Positions 34,610 through 43,307 are shown, counted from the first letter of the stretch. The stretch is DNA of 64,000 nucleotides from Methylorubrum populi (GCF_002355515.1 NZ_AP014809.1:2752501-2816500), one strand, 5' to 3'. Program-made: numbers and translations. Notes: a model not told the origin generated them from the letters alone.

Positions 34610-36640
34610 TCAGGCCGGCGCCATGGCCTTGTACGGGTGCGCAGCCGGCAGGCGTCCTTGGATGCCGTGATCCCATGCCACTCGGCCCTGAACTTTCGCC
34701 CGGGTTGCTGCGTCAGGGATGTTGCCTTGAACCGAACCGATCTCGTGGATGGAGCCAACGAAGTTTTCGCCGCTCTGGCGGCCACCAATGAACGAGGTCA
34801 TTCCCGCAGCATAAGCGTCGTTGACGGTGCCCGACGCCGACTGGACGGCATCGACCCAGATCTGCGTCGGCAGCGTTGTCGAACGCTGCCTGATCCACTC
34901 GACAAGCTGCTTCTGCCCCGCAACGATCCGACCGCTGCCGGTGCCGATCTGCTGCGACTGCCCCTGACGGTTCATCACGATACCGCCGGACGTGTTCACC
35001 GCGATCTGGCGGCCGCTGTTGCCCGAGCCGTCGGTCGAGCCGATGATCGACTTGTTGCTGCCCGTCAGGACCGGGATCGTGATGACGGCCCAGCCGTATT
35101 CGATCTCGGGATCGGCCGGCAACGTGGAAGGGATCTTCTGCGTGCTGGTCGTCGTGATGCCGCCCTCGGTCGTATTCGCGGTCGGACGGCTCCCGGCCGT
35201 GGCCTGGACGCTGTCCCGGTTGATCGGGCTGATGTCGTCCCACGTTCCGGTCCCGGCCGTGTAGCCGTTCTTACGATGCAGCAGCGCGAGGCCGGGCAGG
35301 CTCACCGTGTCGAACGGCGGCTCGCGGTACATACCGATGGCTTGCAGGATCTGCGTGTCGAAGGGCGTGGCTGCGGTGATGGAGCCGACCGGTCCGGGGT
35401 TGGCGCGGATGCTGAAGTAGCTGTCGAAGTCGTCCCAGACCGTCCGCGCGAGGCCCTGCACGTTGAGATACTTCGAGACGACCGAGAACCATCGAACCGC
35501 ATCCTCCTGGTTCGCGCCCTCGATGTCGTAATCGCGGTGGACGCCGAACTCGGTGATGAAGATCTGCGAGGCCGCAACGCCATTCGCGACGCGCCACTTC
35601 TCCAAGCCCGCACCCGCACCGGGGCTGCCTGGATTGCGCGATCCAAACTCTTGGAAGAACGCCCCGATCGCATCCGTGACGGCCTGCGCGCCATCATAGT
35701 CGGTCGTGTAGGCGAAGTTGTCGAAGTAATAGTTGATGTCGGTCGCGATCAGGCCGTTGAACTCGGCCTTCTGTGCGCTCGAAAGGGAGTTATCCGCGTT
35801 GATCTCGGCTGTCGCGGCAGAGATGAAGGCCGCCCGCTGATCCGTCGTGACCGGGAACGGCAGATTGTGGACGTAATGCTGATGGTTGGCGCCCGCCTGT
35901 CCCTGGTGCGTGAAGATGCCGGGGATGTACATATGGTGGGCGAAGCCGCAGTTCGCGCCGAACTGGCTTGCCGCGAAGGTCGGGTTGATCGACGTGTCAT
36001 AGGTGCCGTTCCAAGGCATGACGATGAACGTCGTCTTGTAGCCGACGACAGAGCGCAGATAGGCGACCAGATCCGGCAGGAGCGCGGTGTATTTCGCCTT
36101 GTCGGAAAAGCTCTCGTTCCAGACCTCGAAGGCCACCTTGTCGGTGTCATACTGGTTCAGAAGGATCGTCACGGCCCGCCAGACGGACCGCACGCGGGTC
36201 CACGCATCTCCGCTCGGGTAGGCCGCGCAGAGCGCCGCGTCGCCGTAAGTCGCGTCGCGGCTGACGTGCATGTCCACGATGGCCTTGAGGCCGCGCGCCA
36301 GCACGTCATCGACGGCGCCCTTCACCATCGCCAGATATGCGACCATCTGCGAGGCGTTGTTCGCCGCCCGCAGCATGGGGGTCGGGTCGATACAGACCCG
36401 GATGTGATCGGCCGTCGTCTGCGTCAGCAGAGAAGACCACCGCGTGGCCGACATCCAATTCGACCAGAGGTTCGCATTGGACCACGGCGCAAAATCATCG
36501 AACCCAAGCGGGGGCTCGTTGATGCCCTTCGACGCCGTGAAGCGCGTCACGCCGTCCCACGGCTCCGAAACGAAGTCCGGAACGCTTAGGGAAACGCGCA
36601 CCATATGCCCGGGCCCGCGCCCGCCGATGTGAATGGCCAT
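34610..36640 (-). CDS. GH5-type glycosidase with a lectin-like C-terminus (virion depolymerase candidate)
   Basis: The 676-residue protein has a TIM-barrel glycoside hydrolase family 5 domain. FEVWNES carries the acid/base Glu176 after the invariant Asn, FAHHMY supplies histidines 235-236, FITEFGV carries the nucleophile Glu364, and VWDDFDSY follows. Residues 450-640 are beta-rich with GWAVITIPVL, GSGRIVAGQKQLVEW and a FVGSIHEIGS ending, like concanavalin-type (LamG) domains. GH5 enzymes hydrolyse beta-glucans and related polymers. There is no signal peptide. Between portal-side and scaffold genes, it is most likely a virion component that degrades host exopolysaccharide. Confidence 0.8.
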   Translation of the reverse strand: MAIHIGGRGPGHMVRVSLSVPDFVSEPWDGVTRFTASKGINEPPLGFDDFAPWSNANLWSNWMSATRWSSLLTQTTADHIRVCIDPTPMLRAANNASQMVAYLAMVKGAVDDVLARGLKAIVDMHVSRDATYGDAALCAAYPSGDAWTRVRSVWRAVTILLNQYDTDKVAFEVWNESFSDKAKYTALLPDLVAYLRSVVGYKTTFIVMPWNGTYDTSINPTFAASQFGANCGFAHHMYIPGIFTHQGQAGANHQHYVHNLPFPVTTDQRAAFISAATAEINADNSLSSAQKAEFNGLIATDINYYFDNFAYTTDYDGAQAVTDAIGAFFQEFGSRNPGSPGAGAGLEKWRVANGVAASQIFITEFGVHRDYDIEGANQEDAVRWFSVVSKYLNVQGLARTVWDDFDSYFSIRANPGPVGSITAATPFDTQILQAIGMYREPPFDTVSLPGLALLHRKNGYTAGTGTWDDISPINRDSVQATAGSRPTANTTEGGITTTSTQKIPSTLPADPEIEYGWAVITIPVLTGSNKSIIGSTDGSGNSGRQIAVNTSGGIVMNRQGQSQQIGTGSGRIVAGQKQLVEWIRQRSTTLPTQIWVDAVQSASGTVNDAYAAGMTSFIGGRQSGENFVGSIHEIGSVQGNIPDAATRAKVQGRVAWDHGIQGRLPAAHPYKAMAPA

Positions 36641-36653
36641 GCGGGCTGATCCT

Positions 36654-37160
36654 TCAGGAGAACTGCTTCCAGCCCGACGCGGCGTCGTAGAAGAAGCGCT
36701 GCGTGCCGCCGAAGAGGAGGGAGAGAAGGCCGCCGACCGAGAGGCCCGCGAGCTTGAGCGAGCCGAGGCCTGTCATGTCGTTGCGGATCTCGAAGGCGGC
36801 GCCCGGGTAGGCGAGGGCCGTGGAGAGGGTCACGGTGCGGGTGACGCCGACGCCGATCGCGCCGGTGAGGAACATCACCGACGGGCTCTTGAGCGGCATC
36901 AGCGTCATGTCGGCCGAGAGCGCCGACGTGCGCGCGAAGACGGGGCGGACCGGCTTCCAGTACGAGAGCGGGCCGGTTTTCGAGGCGAGCACCAGGTCGC
37001 GGGTGTCACCGAACAGATCGGAGACGCGCGCGTACCGGTCGAGGTTCGCCGCCGGGTCGGGCAGCGTGTCGACCGTGAACTCGCCGGGCAGCACCACCGA
37101 GGCCGCCTCGATCGCCGCGGCGACCTGCGCGGGCGACGTTCCGGTGCCATACCCGGCCAC
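36654..37160 (-). CDS. Structural-module protein, unknown function
   Basis: The 168-residue protein has a helical start (SPAQVAAAIEAASVVLPG) then a beta-rich body (TRTVTLSTALAYPGAAFEIRN) and ends GGTQRFFYDAASGWKQFS, the sort of end found in tail or decoration proteins. It starts 2 nt after the preceding gene and precedes the GH5 gene by 13 nt, so it may help attach that enzyme to the virion. Confidence 0.6.
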   Translation of the reverse strand: MAGYGTGTSPAQVAAAIEAASVVLPGEFTVDTLPDPAANLDRYARVSDLFGDTRDLVLASKTGPLSYWKPVRPVFARTSALSADMTLMPLKSPSVMFLTGAIGVGVTRTVTLSTALAYPGAAFEIRNDMTGLGSLKLAGLSVGGLLSLLFGGTQRFFYDAASGWKQFS

Positions 37161-37162
37161 GG

Positions 37163-37501
37163 TCAGATGCCCGAGCCGGTGGTGATCTCGACGTCCGGCG
37201 TGCCCGAGGCGACGGCGATCGCGACGTGGCGCTGGCCCTGCTGGAGGGTCTGCACCTCGACGGCGCCGGGCGGGATGCTCTGCGCGCCGGCCGCGCCGCC
37301 GGCGACCGGAAGCACCGGCAACGCCATGTCCGCCTTCGCGCCGAACTCGATCGACACCGGCACGGAGCCGCGGTTGTAGATCCGGACCTGCGTGCCGGAC
37401 CCGGCCGGCAGGTTCGCGAGCGTCGGGGCCGCGCCGAGCACGGTCGCGGCGCTCAGACGGAGGGTGCTGTTCGGGACGGCACGAAAGGCGAGGTCGGACA
37501 T
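37163..37501 (-). CDS. Small beta-rich structural protein, unknown function
   Basis: The 112-residue protein is predicted as a beta-sandwich (STLRLSAATVLGAAPTL, QVRIYNRGSVPVSIEFG, EVQTLQQGQRHVAIAV). Such compact proteins in head modules are often capsid decoration proteins. It lies 5 nt after the portal stop. The function is inferred from place only. Confidence 0.6.
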   Translation of the reverse strand: MSDLAFRAVPNSTLRLSAATVLGAAPTLANLPAGSGTQVRIYNRGSVPVSIEFGAKADMALPVLPVAGGAAGAQSIPPGAVEVQTLQQGQRHVAIAVASGTPDVEITTGSGI

Positions 37502-37506
37502 CAGGG

Positions 37507-39810
37507 CTAGCCCATCATCTCGGGCGCGGGCTGGCCCAGCGCGCCGGGGTCAAAAGAAAAGGCGCCCGGAGGCGCCTCGATGAAGTCGGTGGGGAGGGCC
37601 ATCGGCGGCCCCTCCGGTTCGACGGGAGGGGGCGGCTCCGGAAGCGGCGCTGCGGCCGACATTTCCTCCATGATCATCGAGACCACCTCGGAGAGCTGCG
37701 CGACGGCCGCGGTGATCGCGTCGAGGCGCGGGTCGGCCGCGGGCGCCGCGCCCTCCATGCCCGGCACCTGAGGACGGTTGGCCTCCATCACACGGGCCTC
37801 GGCTTCGATCTGCGCCTTCTCGATCTCCGCCTGGATCTTCAGCACGTCGGCCTGGAGCTTCTCGCGCTCCACGGCCAGCTTCTCCATGTCGAGTTGCTGG
37901 CGACCAGCTTCGATCTGCTGCTGGCGCTCCTGCTGCGCCATGGCCGCCTGCTGCTCCGGCGAGGGCGGCATGGGCGGCGGCGGGGCCTCACCGCTCTCCT
38001 GTGCCTCCTGCGCCTGGATCTGGGGCGGCAGCATGGTGCGGATGCGCTTGGCGATCTTGTCCGCCATCGGCCAATCCTGCGCCTTGGCCAGCAGGTCGAG
38101 CACGAGGGGCGCGGATTGCGGTGCGGCCTGCAGGAAGGCGTTGATGCCGTCGGAGGCCGCCTGCTGCTTCGTGGTGTAGCTGGCGCCCATCTCGAACGAC
38201 ACGTCGTAGGCGCCGACCGTGACGTCGTTCTTGATGCTCTGGGACACGCCATCGACCGCGAGTCCCTGCGGCTGGTTCAGCTTCACCAAGTCGACCTTGC
38301 CGTCCTCGCCGACGATGCGGAGCGTGCGGGCCGTGTCGTAGACGTGTGGCACCATCGAGTTGATGATCGCGCCGGTGTGCCGGATCGAGCGGTTGAAATT
38401 CTCGATGTAGACGAACGATCCGACGTCGCCCTCGCGCTGGCGGGCCAGGATCGCTTTGCCGCTCGACTCGTTCGAGGGTGCGCCGAGGCTGGCGTCGTAG
38501 ATGCCGGTGACGCCCTTGATGTCCTCGGCCGCCTCGCGGCTCACCTCGGCGAGGCCGGAGGAGGCGACCGGCGGCTGCACCCGCTGCGGCATCGCGGTGC
38601 CGGCCTTCGGGTCGTGATTGTACGGCAGGAACGGGTGGTTCTCGCTGTTGGCCGTCGCCCAGACGTCCTCGTAGCCCTTGAACTGCTCCACCGTGCCGAC
38701 GAAGGGGGACTTCGGCTGGAGCGCGACCACCTCCGTCTGGGTCGAGCGGGCATAGTTGTAGGCGCGCTGCGCGTCCTTCGCCTTGCGCACGACTCCGCGC
38801 CGGGTCCGCTTCTTGCCGATGACCTGCTCGACGCCGAACACCGGCACCACGGGGATGAAGCGGCCGGGGATCAGCACGGGCCCTTCGAGCACCTCGCGCG
38901 CGTTGATGAGGTAGCGCTCGATCCGGTGCCCGTCGCGGGCCTCGATCCGGGCCTGCCCCTGCGCGGCCAAGGCCTCGGCCTCGGCGACCTCCTCGGGATC
39001 GGCATTCGTCAGATCGCGGACCTCGCCGTCCGGCATCATGGCGAGCCGTTTCTTCACCGGGGTCTTCACGTAGTACTCGGCGAGCCGCACCACGTCGGGC
39101 GTGGACCAGTCCGATGCGCCCGTGAACGAGGCGTCCCCGCCGCCGATCTCCTCGCAGGGGTGATCCGGATATTCCTCCTCGTAGGCCGCGCGATCCTTGT
39201 CGACCGGGATGAAGCAGAACTTCGCGTCCTCGCGGGTCTTCTTCACTGCGTCGGGATCCCAGCGCACGCCGATGCCGTCGGGGATGGGCGCGACCGCGAT
39301 CTCCTGCTCGAAGGTGGAGTCGGAGCCGTACTCGGTGATGACCTTCCAGTGGCCGACGCCCGAGGGCACCTGCTGATCGGCCGCCGCGAAGTAGATCGCC
39401 GCCGCGTCGGACCGGTTCTCGACATACCGGATGATGCCGGCGATGACCTCCGCCGTGTCCTTGTCGCCGCGATCGTCGATCGCCACGACCTTGATGGCCG
39501 GACGCATCTGCCGGATGTCACCCGTGATCTGGGCGACCGTGGTGCCGAGGCGGTCGAACTCGAGGCAGGGTCGGCCGGCACTCTCGCGCAACTGCCGGAT
39601 CTGGGTCTCCCACTGGCCGCCGGGCTCGAGGAATTCGAGATCCTCGTAGGCGCGCTCGCGGTTCTCCCGGTCGGCGGCGTCGGCGCGCGCCCACCGCTTC
39701 ATCGCGGTGGCGTGGACCTTGGTGAGATCACCGTCCTTCGCGCCGGCATCAGCCTCGCTCGCGAACGGCTTCCGGAGCCGCCTGGACAGCATGTCGGTGA
39801 AACGACCCAT
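37507..39810 (-). CDS. Portal protein, P22 type
   Basis: The 767-residue protein begins MGRFTDMLSRRLRK and shows P22-portal landmarks: AYEDLEFLEPGGQWETQIRQ, RPCLEFDRLGTTVAQITGD, IKVVAIDDRGDKDTAEVI, FGVEQVIGKK, YNYARSTQTEVVALQPKSPF and the clip/crown helices. Residues 590-690 form a long Gln-rich coiled coil (the barrel) and the C-terminus is proline-rich. It makes the dodecameric DNA gateway. The start was set 4 nt after the terminase stop; a longer upstream frame overlaps terminase and is rejected. Confidence 0.88.
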   Translation of the reverse strand: MGRFTDMLSRRLRKPFASEADAGAKDGDLTKVHATAMKRWARADAADRENRERAYEDLEFLEPGGQWETQIRQLRESAGRPCLEFDRLGTTVAQITGDIRQMRPAIKVVAIDDRGDKDTAEVIAGIIRYVENRSDAAAIYFAAADQQVPSGVGHWKVITEYGSDSTFEQEIAVAPIPDGIGVRWDPDAVKKTREDAKFCFIPVDKDRAAYEEEYPDHPCEEIGGGDASFTGASDWSTPDVVRLAEYYVKTPVKKRLAMMPDGEVRDLTNADPEEVAEAEALAAQGQARIEARDGHRIERYLINAREVLEGPVLIPGRFIPVVPVFGVEQVIGKKRTRRGVVRKAKDAQRAYNYARSTQTEVVALQPKSPFVGTVEQFKGYEDVWATANSENHPFLPYNHDPKAGTAMPQRVQPPVASSGLAEVSREAAEDIKGVTGIYDASLGAPSNESSGKAILARQREGDVGSFVYIENFNRSIRHTGAIINSMVPHVYDTARTLRIVGEDGKVDLVKLNQPQGLAVDGVSQSIKNDVTVGAYDVSFEMGASYTTKQQAASDGINAFLQAAPQSAPLVLDLLAKAQDWPMADKIAKRIRTMLPPQIQAQEAQESGEAPPPPMPPSPEQQAAMAQQERQQQIEAGRQQLDMEKLAVEREKLQADVLKIQAEIEKAQIEAEARVMEANRPQVPGMEGAAPAADPRLDAITAAVAQLSEVVSMIMEEMSAAAPLPEPPPPVEPEGPPMALPTDFIEAPPGAFSFDPGALGQPAPEMMG

Positions 39811-39814
39811 CGTG

Positions 39815-41071
39815 TCAGGCACCCATCCAGCCGCCGCGGCGACGGCCGTTCGCGCTGCCGATCTTGAGCGGTGCCGTCGGCTCCTGGAGCGCAACCGCGA
39901 GGTAGCGGAAGGCGTCGGCGCCGTGGCTGGCCCAATCGTGCAGCGGGTACTTCGAGAATTGTCCGGTGTTCGCGTCCACGTCGTACCGGTAGTTTCGGAG
40001 GCACTGGAGCCCGTCGGAGCAGGCGTCCGCATCGAACCAGCAGCGCGAGAACAGCGTGCGAGCCGCGTTGATGCCCTCGGCGACGCCGAGCTTCGGCGTG
40101 ATGCGGACCTTGAAGCCCGCCGCCTCCATCTGCTGCGCGATCGTGCGCTCGGAGCCGAGCAGCTCGTTGGTCGCGTCGTGCGGGAGCCAGTGGTCGCCGT
40201 AGACGTAGGGCCGGCCCTGGAGGTGCTTCAGATAGTGGCCGAGGGCGTGCCCCCGGTTCTGGTAGTAGTCGACGATCCTGAACTCGAAGCCGACGACCTG
40301 CGCGAACCAGATCGCGGTCATATCGGCCCGGCCGAGATCCCAGAACGTGTGCACCGGCTTGGTGCCGTCATAGGGCACGCGGGTGAAGCGGTTGGCCTCG
40401 GTCGCGGCCATGATCTCGTTGGCGTAGATCGCGCCGTCGAGCACCACCTTGCAGTGGCCATCCCAGACGGTGAGGTAGGCCGCAGGATCGCGCGCCTTCA
40501 GGTCGAGCGCTTCCTGCTTCAGGACGTCGGGAAACCAGGGATTGTCCTGCCAGCCGATCTTCACGACCTTGGCGCCCGTCGGCGGGTTCTTCACGAACCG
40601 CTTGTAGGTCTCGTCTTCCTCCAGCTCCGGGTTGAAGCTGATCCAGATCTCGGACCCCTCCTTGCGGATGGTCGGGATCAGCACATCCCAGGAGGTTTTC
40701 GAGACCGTGCGCGCCTCCTCGACCCAGCACACGTCGATGCCCTCGGTCGATTTCACCGAGGCGACGTTGTGCCGGAGCCCCTTGAAGATGAACTCGGTCC
40801 CGTTGGCGCCAAGGATGCGCTTCTCCTGGACCTGGTAGAAGCCGGAGAGGCCGAGCAGGTCGATTTGCTGCCCAAGCAGCGCGTGTGCCGACTCCGCGAT
40901 CGAGTTCTGGAACTCGCGGGCGCAGAGCACGCGGATCGGACGTTGCGCGCCCATGATGAGGAGGGCGCGGCCGAAGCCCCACGACTTCGCGCCGCCGCGG
41001 CCACCGTAAGCGACCTTGTAGCGGGCGGGCTCGAACAGGAAGTCGAGCCGCTCCGGGAACTCAACTGCCAT
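39815..41071 (-). CDS. Terminase large subunit (PBSX/Terminase_3 type)
   Basis: The 418-residue protein has the packaging ATPase motifs (Walker A variant GGRGGAKSWG near residue 23, Walker B VCWVEEA) and the RNase H-like nuclease domain (FWDLGRADMTA, GDHWLPHDA, LHDWASHGADAFRY). It pumps DNA through the portal and cuts the concatemer. It overlaps the small subunit by 11 nt and is followed closely by the portal gene. Confidence 0.92.
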   Translation of the reverse strand: MAVEFPERLDFLFEPARYKVAYGGRGGAKSWGFGRALLIMGAQRPIRVLCAREFQNSIAESAHALLGQQIDLLGLSGFYQVQEKRILGANGTEFIFKGLRHNVASVKSTEGIDVCWVEEARTVSKTSWDVLIPTIRKEGSEIWISFNPELEEDETYKRFVKNPPTGAKVVKIGWQDNPWFPDVLKQEALDLKARDPAAYLTVWDGHCKVVLDGAIYANEIMAATEANRFTRVPYDGTKPVHTFWDLGRADMTAIWFAQVVGFEFRIVDYYQNRGHALGHYLKHLQGRPYVYGDHWLPHDATNELLGSERTIAQQMEAAGFKVRITPKLGVAEGINAARTLFSRCWFDADACSDGLQCLRNYRYDVDANTGQFSKYPLHDWASHGADAFRYLAVALQEPTAPLKIGSANGRRRGGWMGA

Positions 41072-41345
41072 TGGAGGGAGCGGGCCGGATGAATTGCACG
41101 GTCAGACCAACCGGGATTGCGCCGCCCTCGCCGTCACCATCGACGGGCTGGGTCGGCTTGCCGTAGCCGCGGTCGAGGATGGCGTTGGCGGCGGCCACGC
41201 GGGCGGCCTCGCTCTCGCCGGCCGTCGCGATCTGCACGAGGACCGCGAGGGCTGCCTCGGTGTGCTCGCGGGCCGCGTCACGGACGCGCGCAGATGCCTT
41301 CGGGCGACCGCCAGGGTTGCCCGACTGCCCAGGTTGGAAAGCCAT
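41061..41345 (-). CDS. Terminase small subunit-like protein
   Basis: The 94-residue product begins FQPGQSGNPGGRPKASARVR, a basic motif typical of small phage packaging-recognition proteins, followed by two helices (REHTEAALAVLVQIATAG, AARVAAANAILDRGYGKP). Location just before the large subunit with an overlapping stop supports the call. The packaging site would lie near here. Confidence 0.7.
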   Translation of the reverse strand: MAFQPGQSGNPGGRPKASARVRDAAREHTEAALAVLVQIATAGESEAARVAAANAILDRGYGKPTQPVDGDGEGGAIPVGLTVQFIRPAPSNGS

Positions 41346-41452
41346 TGATAGGGCCTTGTTCTCAGAGGGCCATCAGCCCGTCCGCTGCTCGCTGGGCGTA
41401 AGACGGGAATGGGGCGCCAGAACCCTGCCGACCTTGAAGGCGGCCTCAGACT

Positions 41453-41779
41453 CTACCGGGCGCCGCATCCGATGCAGATGTCATGTACCACGCGCTCGCG
41501 CTTCGGTCCCGTCGTCTGATTGGGCAGGCGGCCACCGGTATCGCGGTCGGCTCCTCGGCCGGTCAGCATCCATGGCCGTTTGACCGGCGTGTCATCTACA
41601 GCGCGGGGCGGTTCAGGCATCTGCCGCTCAATCAGCGCCAAGCCCTGGGCGGCTGCGCCTGCGACGTTGGGCGTTTGAGGTTCCTGCCGCTCGATGAGCG
41701 CCATACCCTGTGCAGATGCACTGCCTGACATGAGGAGGCCGAACAGCAAAGCGCAGACAGATCGGTCTCGTGCAGCCAT
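41453..41779 (-). CDS. Small exported protein with an internal repeat, unknown function
   Basis: The 108-residue product starts with a Sec signal (VCALLFGLLMSGSASAQG, cleavage after ASA). Two copies of a 14-residue unit follow: GMALIERQEPQTP and GLALIERQMPEPP. The C-terminus carries HDICIGCGAR with a CxxC pair. I know no family. It ends the small cluster downstream of the integrase and lies before the terminase genes, a common place for lysogen-expressed cargo. Confidence 0.6.
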   Translation of the reverse strand: MAARDRSVCALLFGLLMSGSASAQGMALIERQEPQTPNVAGAAAQGLALIERQMPEPPRAVDDTPVKRPWMLTGRGADRDTGGRLPNQTTGPKRERVVHDICIGCGAR

Positions 41780-41798
41780 CGACGCCTCCTGTCAGTGC

Positions 41799-41894
41799 TC
41801 AACGCCGCGCCTGAGCCGTGGGTTCGCGTGGCATCAGCCCGGTATGCGGATAGCGCCGGGCGGTGCCAGCACCGAAGCGGACAGCGTAGACCAT
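41799..41894 (-). CDS. 31-residue ORF in the integrase cluster
   Basis: It begins at an ATG overlapping the previous stop (TGATG) and is basic (FGAGTARRYPHTGL). Only coupling and spacing support it; it could be non-coding. Confidence 0.3.
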   Translation of the reverse strand: MVYAVRFGAGTARRYPHTGLMPREPTAQARR

Positions 41895-42010
41895 CAGCGA
41901 CCGCACCCGTTGCTGAGCACGCGGCCGATGCGGATCACCCGCGGCACGTCGGCGGCGAGCTGGGTCGGCGCGGGCGCCAGGAGTCGGCGCAGAAGGGCGA
42001 TGTACTTCAC
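41894..42010 (-). CDS. 38-residue ORF in the integrase cluster
   Basis: It starts with GTG overlapping the previous stop (GTGA) and ends overlapping the next ATG. The product is basic (KYIALLRRLLAPAPTQLA). The chain of overlaps suggests translation, but no family is known. Confidence 0.4.
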   Translation of the reverse strand: MKYIALLRRLLAPAPTQLAADVPRVIRIGRVLSNGCGR

Positions 42011-42219
42011 AGCCGGATCCTCGTGAGAACGTCGCGCGCGACCTCCGCCAGGACGGCGTTGGCCTCGTCGCGGGGCGTGGTGTCGAGCAGAGCGACCGGC
42101 TCCGGCAGTGGGCGGAGAACACCCTTGCGGCGGAGGTGCGCGCCGTAGGCCGAGGCCGCGGGGTCGATGCGGCCTAGGCGGACCGCCTCGTCGTAGGAGG
42201 AGGCGGGGCGAGCCGTCAT
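42007..42219 (-). CDS. 70-residue protein coupled to the integrase, unknown function
   Basis: The ATG overlaps the integrase stop (ATGA). The product is small, soluble and charged, with a helical C-terminus (DEANAVLAEVARDVLTRIRL). An excisionase would be a reasonable expectation next to an integrase, but no winged-helix signature is visible, so I leave the function open. Confidence 0.55.
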   Translation of the reverse strand: MTARPASSYDEAVRLGRIDPAASAYGAHLRRKGVLRPLPEPVALLDTTPRDEANAVLAEVARDVLTRIRL

Positions 42220-43163
42220 AGGAACTTGCGTCCGGCGTGATCGTCGAAGGCGCGGGCGCGCCGGTCGTACTTCTGCAGCGTCGTCACCGCGGTGTGCCGG
42301 GTGACGTGCATGACCTTGAGGACGTCGGCTCCGGCGGCGAGCGCCGAGGTGACGAAGCCGGCGCGTAGCGAGTGGCCCGAGAACAGCGTGGCATCGAACC
42401 CGGCCGCGCCGACGTGGCGCTTCACGATGTCCGCCACCGAGCGATCGGTGAGCCGGTCGGAGCCGACCCGCCCGCCCTTGTTGACGGGGCGGAACACCGG
42501 GCCGGCGGTGATCTTCGCCGCCGCGAGCCACGCGTCGAGGGCATCGCAGGGCTTGAGCTTGCCGCCGCGCGGAACGGCGATCTCCTGGCCCTGGCCATCC
42601 TGGTCCGTCTTCGAGCGGCGGACGTGGACAATGATGCCGTCCGGCACCCGCTCCAGGTCGGCGACGTCGAGCGCCACGAGCTCGGAGCGCCGGAGCGCCG
42701 CGGCGAAGCCGATCAGCAGCAGGGCCCGGTCGCGCGCGCCGGACAGGTCGTCCGGGATCTTGCGCAGCGCCTTCTTCACGGTCTCGGCCGTGACCGGCGC
42801 CTTGCGGACCTGGCGCGTACCGAGCGTCCGGCGGACGCCGCGCTGCGTGGCCTTCACCGCCTCCGAGGTGGTCGGGACATCGAAGCCGCCCGCCCGGTGC
42901 ACCGCGGCGATCGCGGCGACGTGCAGGTTGATGGTCGCCGGCTTCCGGCCGGTGTCCGCGAGGTGGGCGACGTAGGCCGCGACTGCGTGCGGTTCGGCCG
43001 GCACCGGATTGGCGCCGACGCTCCGGCACCATGTCACGAACATCCCGAAGGCGGAGGCGTAGGCCTTGCGGGTCCGATCCGATCGCGCCTCCGCCGCGTA
43101 GGCTTTCGCGCGGTCGAGCGACATGACCTCCGCCGGTGCGGCGGGCACCGGCAGGAGGTTCAT
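42216..43163 (-). CDS. Tyrosine recombinase (phage integrase)
   Basis: The 315-residue protein has a SAM-like core-binding domain (residues 15-100) and a catalytic domain with all expected residues: Arg159 in ALRRSEL, Lys185 in RRSKTDQ, His264 and Arg267 in HSLRAGF, His290 in VTRHTAV and the nucleophile Tyr299 in LQKYDRR. It lacks an obvious N-terminal arm-binding domain. It catalyses site-specific strand exchange between phage and host att sites. It lies about 30 kb from the presumed left end, unusual for an integrated element; a cluster of short repeats precedes the gene. Confidence 0.93.
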   Translation of the reverse strand: MNLLPVPAAPAEVMSLDRAKAYAAEARSDRTRKAYASAFGMFVTWCRSVGANPVPAEPHAVAAYVAHLADTGRKPATINLHVAAIAAVHRAGGFDVPTTSEAVKATQRGVRRTLGTRQVRKAPVTAETVKKALRKIPDDLSGARDRALLLIGFAAALRRSELVALDVADLERVPDGIIVHVRRSKTDQDGQGQEIAVPRGGKLKPCDALDAWLAAAKITAGPVFRPVNKGGRVGSDRLTDRSVADIVKRHVGAAGFDATLFSGHSLRAGFVTSALAAGADVLKVMHVTRHTAVTTLQKYDRRARAFDDHAGRKFL

Positions 43164-43290
43164 GGCTTTTGATCCAGTTTTGATTTTGAGGCCAAATCCG
43201 CCGGAAAATCAAAGCCGGCTGGCAACTTGGTGTTTTGACCGGGCTTTGATCCGGGGCCAAAATCACTTCCGACAACAAAACTTAGCGGAA
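43164..43290. repeat. TTTGAT / GGCCAAA repeats upstream of the integrase
   Basis: GGCTTTTGAT (43164), ATCAAAGCC (43209-43217, inverted) and GGCTTTGAT (43242-43250) share one core. TTTTGATTTTGAGGCCAAA near 43179 and CTTTGATCCGGGGCCAAAA near 43244 are imperfect direct repeats 66 nt apart. They may be the integrase's arm sites or its operator. The stretch is also AT-richer than its neighbours. Confidence 0.5.
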
Positions 43291-43307
43291 GCAGAGTGGA
43301 GAGCGGA

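Noticed and set aside
34637..36589. 650-codon plus-strand frame opposite the GH5 gene
   Set aside because: The minus strand carries intact GH5 catalytic motifs and fits the operon; the plus-strand product has no recognisable features.
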